Made by a program: the position numbers and the translations under genes. Positions 50,724 to 61,554 of a stretch of 64,000 bases of DNA are shown here, in pieces (the first letter of the stretch is position 1; every line of letters begins with the position of its first letter). The notes under the pieces were generated by a model. That model did not search any database and was not told the DNA's origin. It worked only from the letters and a program-made list of their open reading frames with translations. This DNA comes from Caenorhabditis elegans (taxonomy: Eukaryota; Nematoda; Chromadorea; Rhabditida; Rhabditidae): positions 8,308,001 through 8,372,000 of the forward strand of contig NC_003279.8 of assembly GCF_000002985.6 (NCBI RefSeq), read 5' to 3'.

Positions 50724-53700
50724 TCAGATAAAGACGTCTTTGATATTCGTCAAGGGTCCACCGTGGCATGTAGAGAATAACTTTATTGGATATGTGAGGA
50801 TCCCGTCCTGAAATTTTAAAAATTTATTTTTTCCATTCTTTGAAAGTTTCAAACGTGGAGTATACAGTCTAGTGGGGATTGCTTTAATTGATGGAAAATG
50901 TACTGTAATGACAAAATATAATTGTGTAAAAAATTATAATCTTTAGTGCTCTAATTTTGAGATTTTTGCGTTTTCTAGATAGATTCATCGGGGATTCTAG
51001 ACATTTTCTCCGATATTTAATTTGTAACACCGTTTTTCAAATTTACAGGAAAAAACTATCGATTAAGCCTATTTTTGAATTAGTCAGAAAACGCAAAAAA
51101 GCCAAAATTAGGTTTTTTTTTATTTATTTGCGCCGGAGTTGAACAATAATTGGCACATTCTTCCATTTTAGCAAAATTGAAAAAAAATTGTTTTTTAATG
51201 GAGTACTTCCAAAAAATTAAAGTTGTTTTTCTTTCATTTAAAGCTAAATCCCAACGTCTCAATTAAATTTTGGCAACTTAACGGAAATTTTATTAAAAAT
51301 AATGGTACACCTAAATGATTAAAAACCCTTACAGAGGCTGTTGCGGCTCCGCTGCAAGTAACACTGAGATTTCCAGGACCATTGGATAAATATTCCTTTC
51401 CACCAAATTCAATATTATCCTTGTCATCCTCTGATTCATCGAGAGTGCAAGGAATTGCAAATGGTGGTAGTTTTGCAAACTTTTGCGGCATTAATCTCAA
51501 ATCGGAACTTGGTACAACTTTTCGGAATCCACTGTCCAGAATGAACAGAAAAATGAGCTGAAAGTAAACGGATGAGAAAATCGAAACCTATACAATCTAT
51601 TTATTACCTGCGTCTCTATTTTTATGATCATGGCACGACTCCATTTGAGAATAGTTGTTGAATCATTCAATTGTACTAAACACGCATGATTTGGTCTCCA
51701 CATTTCAAATGGCACGCTCTTTTCATTTCGAATTTGAGACATGAAGTCTCTGAAATTAAAAATATTGAATTCTGATTAAAAGTAGAGATGTTCCAAGAGT
51801 GGATTTTCGTAGATTTTCGATGATTTTAAATACATATATGAGCCCATTCCTGAACATCATCAAAAGTCTGAGAATGTCCAGTTTTGGAGCGACTCGGAAT
51901 AACTTGAAAGTAGCGAAATCAATTAATTTTAATATTTTCGATCGAAATTTCAGGGAGTCACAGTTGAGCAACGTTTTAATCAGAAAATAATGTACTTGAA
52001 GAGTAAGAGTAAAACTCACTGAATCTCTTGATTCATCTTTTCATATGGTTTTATATACTCCTCAGGACGGACTGCAAACTTTTGAACATTTTGATATCGA
52101 ACAATTCCACACTTGACAAGTGCATTTGCCGGTACATTTTCAAAGATTTTATGTTCAAAAGAAGTTTGATAGAATTCAGGTGCATCGCCGACAGTTGTGA
52201 TTTTTGAAATCTTGAGCACTTCTGAAAATTAATTTCTTTAGATATTTGCATATACGGGAACACTGAATTCTGAAAATGCGTATCGCGCAAAATATCTCGT
52301 AGCGTAAACTACAGTAATCCTTCAGGTGATTACTGAAGCGCTGGTCCGATTTTGTATTGTTTTTATCATTTATTGATGAAACATTTTAAAACAGCCTCCA
52401 GTTGACAAAAAACTACAAACATTACAGGAGAATAAAATTTCGCTGTCACAATTCGAAAAGATACCGTATTTTCTCTATTAGTCTTGAACCCCAGTTTTAT
52501 CCTGGCCAGCTATACTATGAGGAAACTTCAAAAATTTTTTATTTTTAGATAAATTGAACTTGAAAGTGATTAAATAACTTATGAAATATTGAAAAGGAAT
52601 GCTTATTCATGGCTTAAACGGTATAAAGTTAAGTTTTCAGCAAAACTTGGTAACTTTTCCAAAGTTATTGGGCTTTCGAAAATTAGTCTTGCAGCCTCTA
52701 ATAGTCCTGCACCCCTACGGGTTGATTGAAAATTAGTCTTGCATGCAAGACTAATAGAGGAAATACGGTATTCACTTTCGAACATGTAAATCGACATCCG
52801 TGCTACAGTAGTAATTTTTAATAATTACTGTAGTTTTCGCTACGAGATATTTTGCGCGTCAGATACACTGTGCAATACGCATTCGCAGAATTTAATGTTT
52901 TCGTAATAATAAAATTGAATTACCAGTCTTACTCCCCGACGCATAACGATATTCTCCTTCGAATGTGATGAATAATACATATGTCAGTTTTTCACAAGTA
53001 CGTTCCATTCTGACTCCAGTAGCATTCGACAATCTTTCAGCTTCATCAGTGACTCTAAATCGAGCCTTATCCAACATTTTGACGTAATCAACAACATAAT
53101 AATGAAGGTCATCTTCCATATATTCATGAATTGGTGAATCTGTGGTAACTGCTGCCTCGTTCCAAGTCAGGTCGCCCTGAAATATATTTATATTGGAAAA
53201 TCATATTAATTTCCAAAAGTTTCCAGAGTTTTCATTAATAGTAACGCTTAATGTAAATCTTTTAAAAAATGTTGAGCTATTTCTCGGAAAATCTTATTTT
53301 TGTCGAATTTTTGGAAAAACGTAAAATTTATAAACAGACGCCCTAAGCCCTATACAAAAAGCCCTACACATTTTATTATTTTCGTACGAAAAAAATTTTT
53401 TTAAGCAATTTTTCCACTTTACGCTAATTTTCGTTCGGATCTTAATCAAGTTTTTTAGAATTTCATGCTAGCCGTTGAAAAACTTACGGTTTCAGTGTCA
53501 ATAGTCAAAGCGGAAAGCAATTTAGGCATTATTTTCTTGAGATCCTTCAAGAAGTCTTCCTTCTCCTTACCGTTCTTTCCAGGTATTCTACAAGAAATTT
53601 ATTATTATCTGTTGATTTCAAAAAAATCTTACAAAATTTTGTTCTTCCTTTCTATTTCGTCGAATAAATTTTCCAGTGACAATTTTTCGCCTTCGTTTAG

Positions 53701-55841
53701 TTTTTTCATGATCTTCCGAACGGCCTTTGCAATCTTCTTTGATAAAACATCACTAGAGGCTACTGATTCCAATGGTTGTGGTTGTACATTGATAGACGAC
53801 GAATTGAATCTCCGAGCAAGATCAGCAAGATCAGGTGATGAAGCATCTGGACGAGAACGTCGTTCTGTATTTGATTCTGCATTTGTGTCACTGGAGAATT
53901 GTGAGTAATCGGAAATATTCGATCCACGAGAAGACGGTCTTCCTGGTTGCTCATTGCGGCGTGGCGAAGAGTAACGAGTCGAATCTGGAAAATTAAAATA
54001 AAAAGTGTGCGCCTTTAAATAGTATCGTAATTTTAGACTTCCATTTCTGCGGATTTTTCAATTTTTCATAAATTTTTTGACATGAACAAAATGTTTGAAG
54101 ACTTTTATGATTTTCAGTAAAATACACTTTTAAAAATATTTTAAGAAGATATGAAAACATTATAAATAAAACTGAAATCATTTTTCGGTTAACAATTTAA
54201 TAAATAAATATCCAACCTCTATCACCATTATATCCATCACGAGAGTCTGGACGTCCTCTTATGTCTCCATAATTGTTTCCGCGTCGTGGAGAAGGGTCTC
54301 TATATGGTGTCCTCATGATCATCTTCTCATGATGATCTTCTCGTCGAGGTGGTTGGTTTGAGCTGATAAATTGTGAAATTTATCGAATAAGAAGAGTTTT
54401 GAAACGCTCAGTCAATTTTCAGAAGAACGGACACTACGTGAATTTTTTAGATAATTTTTGAACACCTCTGAAGGGGTACAGATTTAATTTATATATATTT
54501 TTATTTTTTTGAAATATATATCCTTATTAAGGGGTCAGTTCGCCAGTTTTCAAGAATTTTTCGTTTTTTTCAAGAATTTTTTTGCCAAAAACGCGAAAAA
54601 TACGGAAATCCGTTTGGAAAAATTAATTTCTCTGCGTTAGGAAAAAATACAAAAAGGTAGAAAACGCCTGGAAAATAACAGATTTTCAAAATAAAATTCT
54701 GAAGAAAACAGCACCGCGGCTTTGCAAAATTCTCTGATCGCTAGTTCTGGAGCCGCCACAGTAAAAAAGCTTACAATCTGCTATTCGAGCCGTTGTTCGA
54801 CGCCAGCACGTTTCTGGAAACAGGATAATGAAGGCCTGTCATTTTCGAATAATCATTTGATGGATTAGGTTGTGAAATATTCAGATTTGGACGGAATGAT
54901 GATCCATGATTGCCTGCTGGTGGACGATGATGACCACGGTGAGCCGGTGCACCTAAAAAAGTTCATTATTTCAAATAGATTAAGAATAATTATTCCGAAA
55001 ATAATTGCAAAAAACCGTTAAGGATAATGCTAACTTTGTCTAAATCCATGCGTTTGATTGTGATTTCTTGGAATTCCACCACTACGTGCTCGATTGAAAC
55101 TTGGAAGATTTGATCCACCTCTCGCCGAACGTTTTCCACCTTTTCCCGATTTCTTATCACTAATCGATTCGGCTAACTGTTGGAAAGCATGATTGTTTTG
55201 ATTAAGTCTCCAATTTCTATTTCCACAATTTATGAACTTATCGGGATGACGTAAGAGCAAATCACTGAGACTCAATCTCAATCCTTGCAGTTCTTCGTTT
55301 GTTTGACCTTTTCCTTCGATTTGGCTGAAAATTCCAAATTTCCTTTCTGCAGAAAAGATTCAATAACTTTGGTATTATCCAGATGCGGAAATTTTGTGAT
55401 TTTCGTCTTAAAAATACGGACCGAGGTCTCGACACGATTGCTTTTCATTATGCAAAAGAGCAGTATTGACGTTATCAACAGGGATATCCTGTTTTGTTCT
55501 TTCTGACAGAAAAACAAAAATAAAATTGGCCCAAGTTCAGAAGCGATAAATTTTTAAAAAATTATTTTTTGTTCCAAAGTTTTGAATCCAAAAAAACTTT
55601 TATTTGAGTGACAGCCGCACACTCTTTTGTAATTAGAAAATATTTGAATAAAATCGATCGCGTCGGGACAGGTAATCGTATTTTTAGAGCACATTTTTCA
55701 AAATATTTTGCATCGGAATAATTTAAAAAAAATAAAATCATACTCGACAAGAGGGCAGATTTCGCTCTCATGTACCATCTTTCCCATGGCCTTAGCCATG
55801 AGACCTCCAAAAACAGAATCCGCCAGCTCTTTTTCATTCAT
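50724..55841 (-). CDS. rsd-6: Tudor-domain RNAi protein RSD-6
   Basis: Eleven exons: 55841-55744, 55324-55035, 54952-54775, 54362-54217, 53984-53633, 53587-53488, 53176-52924, 52221-52020, 51749-51608, 51557-51333 and 50807-50724; 689 residues in phase. Residues ~35-85 (ELQGLRLSLSDLLLRHPDKF) look like a small helical/LOTUS-like segment. A long Arg/Ser/Pro/Gly-rich, probably disordered region follows (~90-320, RGG-like SARGGSN, FNRARSGG). A second helical block is SKKIAKAVRKIMKKLNEGEK. The C-terminus is an extended Tudor domain (~480-640) with WSRAMIIKIETQ and LDSGFRKVVPSSDLRLMP, where the usual D-[YF]-G-N reads DSGF. RSD-6 works with RSD-2 in systemic/low-dose RNAi and small-RNA germline maintenance. 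It lies 383 bases downstream of tbcd-1. Intron 7 contains nested MITEs. Confidence 0.93.
52255..52905. mobile_element. Palindromic element interrupted by a second MITE (rsd-6 intron 7)
   Basis: The outer arms, GGGAACACTGAATTCTGAAAATGCG...GCGCAAAATATCTCGTAGCG (52255-52320) and its reverse complement (about 52822-52903), are the same family as the 5781-6023 element. The spacer, normally tens of bases, is about 500 here and includes the complete TA-flanked MITE at 52462-52770. The inner element evidently inserted into or beside an older palindrome. Confidence 0.85.
52462..52770. mobile_element. TA-flanked MITE, copy 1 (Tc1/mariner-like ends)
   Basis: A 309-bp element bounded by TA, with terminal inverted repeats CCGTATTTTCTCTATTAGTC and GACTAATAGAGGAAATACGG. 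The interior repeats the subterminal motif ATTAGTCTTGCATGC several times (near 52685 and 52733). A TA dinucleotide at each outer end fits Tc1/mariner-type target choice. No coding capacity. Confidence 0.88.
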
Positions 55842-56223
55842 GTCGAGTTAGAAACCTGCTGAAAAAGTGTCCTTTGGAAACATTAATGAAAAAAAAATAT
55901 ATAATGAATCTGTTGCAAACAGTTCTTAGACAAACAAAAAATTATGAATTAAACAAGCAATATATATATTTCATTGGGTTTGAACACAAAATGAGATCAA
56001 TAGATAATAAGAGCCAAAATGCCGCATAAATAACACGCAATGAATGATTTTTGTGTCTGTCCTGTCAGTTGTAAATTGGCGAAGACGAAACGCGAATCAC
56101 TGTGAAGTATCAAATTCTGAGTGGTAAAATATCAAAAATTTGAATAAAATTAAAAAGTAAAAAGATAAACTAGACGAAGCGATAAAATTGAAAAATATGT
56201 CAACAAGCGTTATAGGATCACAA
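55842..56223. promoter_or_regulatory. tbcd-1 / rsd-6 intercistronic region
   Basis: 382 bases between the tbcd-1 stop and the rsd-6 start on the same strand. A TTTTTCAG acceptor on the minus strand lies 18 bases before the rsd-6 ATG, preceded by U-rich sequence. This permits trans-splicing; whether the leader is SL1 or SL2 (operon) cannot be read from sequence. Confidence 0.5.
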
Positions 56224-59200
56224 TTAAAATATCAATTTTTCTGAAATTCCAGCGACTGCCTGTTTCAGTACATTATCATTTTCATCCTGCCAATTTGTTG
56301 TAGCAAGAACCTCTAATACTTCATCATCTGATTCCTCGGCACAGCAAAGATGCTCGTAGAGTCTCTCGGCGGCAGATTTACGAAGAACTGGTTGTTGGCT
56401 GTTAAGAGTGTCAAGGATCTGAAAAAAGAAATTATGGGTTATAGTTCGACAAAAACCTCGACTTCTGTCACATACCATAGTTAATGCAGATCTGTATACT
56501 GTACTTTTCTTCCCACAATTCAACAATTCTCCAAGTGAATCAATCGATAGCCTCTGACGTGACATCATTGATGATCTAACTGCGATTGTTTTCATTGTAT
56601 CCACCATCTCAATAATTGATTCAGACGTTTCTGGACATTGTTCATAAATTCCAAGATTTCCAAATATTTGTGGTAGAATTTGCATGAAACTGTTCCCAAT
56701 TCGGTTCACTTTACGAGCTCGTTGAAAAAGATCAGCACATGTCGATAGAAAATGATCGAATCTCTGAATTAATACGAATAGAGTTAACTAAATTATCATT
56801 AAAAATTGTTTAGACAAAATTTGAGATAACTCAGAAAAAACTCTGCCAATGTGAATAAAAACAAACGAGTTTCTAAAATCACATAAAATTTTGTTGCATC
56901 TTTGAAATGTTAGAGATTTATTTATTTTCACAAAAACTCACCGGTTTATTCTCACAAATTTCTCTTTGATGATCTAAAAGCAATTGCTTTGCAGTTTTCT
57001 GAGTTCCTTCTGCCAATCCACCTGCTGATACAACAATACCCAATATTAATTGTTCATAATACTCGGATCCAAGATCTAAAAGAGGTTTCAACTGAAAAAC
57101 AGTTCGATCGGATATAAAATCCATTGGCTCTGAATAAATGTTCATGAGAAGATCAATATGTGGAAGACAGCGACCCGTTATTTCGCATTTGACGAGCGAT
57201 TTCAGGCAGGCACAGGCACACTGAAAATGAGCAAATTTTGTGGATATTCTAAACTTTAAGGCAGCCGTACCTCTCTAGTTCGTGAAATTCGTTCTGCACT
57301 CTGTTGAACCATATATTTTGCAGATTTGATGACATGTTCATCTAGGAATGGTGGCTCCGTTTTCGCATCAACCAAAATTGTTGACATGGCACGCATACTG
57401 GCTTCCCGAACCTGAAATAGGCACAAAATTAGAATGTAGCGCAGAATGGTGGAAGCGATAATTTTGTACTACTTTAAAAGATAGCTCTATATAGCTCGAA
57501 AATATGCGTTTATAATTGTTTTTGAAAAATTCTCAAACTTTATATAACAGTACAAAAAAATCAGGAGGAAATTCCAGGACTGAACGCTCAAAATACTTTT
57601 AATCTCGCTAATGTACTTTTATAATTATAACATTAACGAATAAGATAAGAGTTTTTCCTTCTTTTCAAACTCACAAATCGTCCAATATCTCCATTTGCAC
57701 TTGTTGTATAATCTGTCATAGCCTTGTACAATGTCTCAAAACATTTTTGCCCAATTCGATTAAATGTTTCAGTTGATGAATTCACTGAAATCCGATTAAG
57801 TGCAAATACAGTTTGTTGTCTAGCAAGTGCCCACTTTGCATCTGACGATGTTGGTCTGCAATTTGTTTCTGAAATTAAAAGTTTCTGTTTGCTACAACAT
57901 ACGTCAGAATAGTATTGCAAAGCGATTCGAACATCTCATAATCGACTGCTTCAGAGTTTAACGATTCACAAATCATTCCCATTCCGATTCTTTCACTTTC
58001 ATCCGAGCATTTTGTCATCTGAAAATCTACTTTTACAAAAAAATTTTGCAAAACGAGATTTTTTGTATAACCAGAACTATTTCTGGATATCACTTTCCAA
58101 CATCGGTATTGTAATACCACTAGATTTTGACATTTCCTCTTAAAGGCGCACTGATTCTTTCAAATGGGTCTCGGCGCGCAAAAAAGGTTATGGATGGTCT
58201 AAATCAGTTTTCAAAGTACCTGTCACTGATTTAAATCCGATTTTTTTTCACAATTTCAATTCTCTAAAACGAGGTAATTCCATTGAAAAATAGAAGGAAA
58301 ATAAACGAAGAAGCAGCCGCAAAAATTCGAAAGAGTCTATCGTAACTTTTTGCACGCCGAGACCTATAATAATAGTTCATGCAAAAATCCTTTGAAATTA
58401 CGATAACCTTAAAACAAAAAATAAATTACCGCTGCAATAACTCTTGTCTTCACTTTTTGAATCAATTCTTCATCATTCATCAAATAAGTCATCACAAATT
58501 CACCGACTGCTGTTTTTGCGAGTGATCGAATAATTTCTCTTGGATCTGTGATCAATTGAAGCAGTACATCCAACCATTCACTTTTGTCTTTCTCAAGTAA
58601 TAGAACTTTTTTCGATGCAGACACAAGTTGTATGAATTTACAAAGAGTTCTTCGAATTAGTGCACCGGGTTGTGTTGTCATATCACAGAACGGCCAGAGA
58701 ATGTGGGGTATCCAAGCAATTTCTGTTTGTTTGGAAGAAAAATCCATTCCTCGAGATGTGAGACCTTTGATAAGATGTCCGGATGCTAATAAATACCCGT
58801 GCCTCAAAAATGGAGAAATTCTTGTTTCACAGCTGGCTTTCAGAAAATCATCAAGAATCTCCATGTAATAATCATCACTGACATTTTCTAATCGAATTTC
58901 GCTAATCTTCTCCAATGAAATTGCAGCCTGTTCTCTAATCTTTTCATCCCAGTGAACAACTTTTTTCGTGATAAGATGCCTCAAAATAATAGCAGAATAC
59001 GTTGAATACTCAGCAACTGGAACACATAAATGTTCATAACATTTTTGACGATTTGTAACAGCAAAATAATCAACCGATTGGATGAGAGGAATTCCATGTG
59101 ACACATTCTTTTGTCTTCCAACCATTTCTTGTAGTGCTGCTGAAGCTGCACGACGGAGGTTTACTTGACGATCGAATAGGGCTCCGCATAACTGAAAATT

Positions 59201-61554
59201 ACAAGAATTGGAATTAATTCGAACTTGAAACTTTAAAATATGTTCGTTAAACTTTTTTGCAATACACTGCAATACACGACACGTCCGGCAAGTGTTAGTG
59301 TTAATGCGAATATACCGAACACCATGATTCGAAATAAATAAAATTTAGAAGACAAGTTTCGAACTTATACATTTACTGGCAATTTTTTCGTTATTGTTTT
59401 CAAAAAAGAGCTTTTTTGGATTCATCACTGAAACGATTAGAAAACTCACCAACGCCGAAGCTAGCCGTTGCAGATATGGAGCCATCATACTAGGTTCATA
59501 AGTCCTCGATAATGCCCATACAGCATAACACGCTGCGTCTCGAACTTGATTTCCATTTTGATGTCTTCCCATTACATCTTCAAATACAAGTGACAGTTCA
59601 AGAGCAGGTACAATATCTTCAAGCAGACTTGGTAATAGTACTCCTCGATGTGCAAGTTCTGCAAGTGCCAGACATGCTCCATGAGAATGCCATGATGAAT
59701 ATTCAGCAACTTCTCCAAAATGACTACTGATTATTGATCCAACTACTTGAGTTGCTAGGTCGAAATTCGGTAGTCTCACAGTAATCCTTCCAACACCTTT
59801 TGCAGCTGACCATCGAACTGCTGTATCCGAATGGCTTAATGCTTCTAGAACATGCATCAGAGCGAATTCAACAATTTCCGAGTTTTCCAGTTCGTCTCCA
59901 TCGTTCCATTGATTTTCTTTATCAATTTCATTATTACAACTGAAAAAAGATGAAGTTACGCAGTTTTAGTTTCATTTAGATGTAATTTCATGAATGTAAA
60001 AAAGTATTAAAGGTGGAGTAGGGTCGTATTGAAATTTTGTTTCAATTTATAGAAAATGGAAAGTAAATGTAGAAAATAGTTTTTTTTAAATACTTGACTC
60101 AAAACACCGTTTGTCAAATTTTCAACCATCTTTTCCGTGAAGAAATTGGAAATTTCACATCCGTATTTTTTGCGGGAGATTCAAATAAGGGCGCGCGTCA
60201 GAATGGAGGAAAGAGGAAGATAGAGCGACTGGGAAGGAGCGATTTACAGAGTTTGAGGTACGGCAAACACGATGGAAGTATGCTCGAGTGTCTAATAGTA
60301 CCTTGTAATTGAGAGATGGTGGTAGATCCGAACCCATCTCACAACAAAAAAATCATGTAGAAAATATTCGGTCATTAAAGTCACAAAACGCGTCTCCATT
60401 TTTTTAAAATTTACCTTTGATTACTATTAACTTTATTCGAAAATGACGGTTCATCTGAATATTCTTCATTATCATCAAGCATTCCTTCGAGAAGCCGCTT
60501 TCCTCGATTATAGCTCCATGAGCATGTTCTTGGTTTCAATGCGATTAGGCCAATTCTTTGAACAACTTTCACAAGACACTTGCAAATGAGACCACCTTTC
60601 TTTTCATCAATTGGGTATAGAAAACTAAGTTGTTCGTGAATTGTTCCTATATGTCCCGTCAAAACTCTCCGATCAACGTGTTTGAGAATTGCAAGAAGAA
60701 GGATTAAATCAGCCAAAAGGAGCTTCTTATTTTCGTGATGAGTTTTAATACTATCTAGTAAACGAGAGAGAAAGCTCAGAACTTTTGGAATTCCGTCTGT
60801 TCTTGATAGACAATGAGCAATTACGAGAGCTGCGGAGGCCTGGAAATATTTTTGGAATTATAGAAGTCCTTTTCAAAATGAATAATTTACCTGACTACTA
60901 TTCCAATCCCATTTCATATAATGAAGTGCCACGTTCATGATTCTTGTTATCACATTATCAGGGTCTCCAGTCGGATCGAATCGTCTCAAATCAAATGGAT
61001 TTTTAACAACAATCCATAGCCACATGAGAAGCACATTTCTTTGATTATGATCTGACAGTTGGCTAGTTTCATAATATTCAAGTGTTTGTAGGAGAGGATC
61101 CAGAAGATGTACTTGATGTGGGAGAAGTCGTACAATTGTCTTACTGCCACGTACAATACACAAATCAGAAAGATATTTCAGAGATTCTCGGCTTAGTGGC
61201 GTCATTGCGCGAGGTTTCGACACATCTGAAATGGATAACTTTAACATTTGCAGAGCAGGAAATAATTTACATACCTATTCCAATTAAAGTCACCAAATCG
61301 ACCAAATTCGCCACAATTTCTGGAATCCATTTGTCAAGTAAACGTGGTTGTTCTTGATATAAGTGCAGAAGTCGAGAATATCGTAGATAATTAACCTCCG
61401 CGGCTGTCTCATCACATTCATTTTCTAATTTAAAAATTATCGGCAGTTGATCGACCAGCTCTTTTATTTCTTCGATGTGATGAATGTTGACAGCACTTGG
61501 TAGGCATCCAATAATTCCCTCGTTCGACTCATCGACTGGTGCATCTTCATCCAT
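56224..61554 (-). CDS. tbcd-1: Tubulin-specific chaperone (cofactor) D
   Basis: Eleven exons: 61554-61275, 61225-60891, 60839-60415, 59939-59450, 59191-58430, 58018-57903, 57855-57675, 57411-57271, 57220-56942, 56763-56476 and 56418-56224; 1163 residues, near human TBCD (1192). The protein is almost entirely HEAT/ARM-type helical repeats. Recognisable family blocks are [32 protein letters not shown](V)[18 protein letters not shown] and [16 protein letters not shown]. Cofactor D captures beta-tubulin and, with cofactors E and C and Arl2, makes the alpha/beta dimer and activates GTP hydrolysis. The ATG sits two bases after a TTTTTGCAG acceptor. Exons 6 and 7 are joined by a 47-base intron whose acceptor is AAATTGCAG; the closer TTTCAG would create a stop. 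Near the alpha-tubulin gene tba-5, with rsd-6 between. Confidence 0.95.

Noticed and set aside
53100..53180. Apparent one-base frameshift in rsd-6 exon 7
   Set aside because: It arose from my miscounting at a line boundary. With the acceptor placed at 53176 the phase is continuous.
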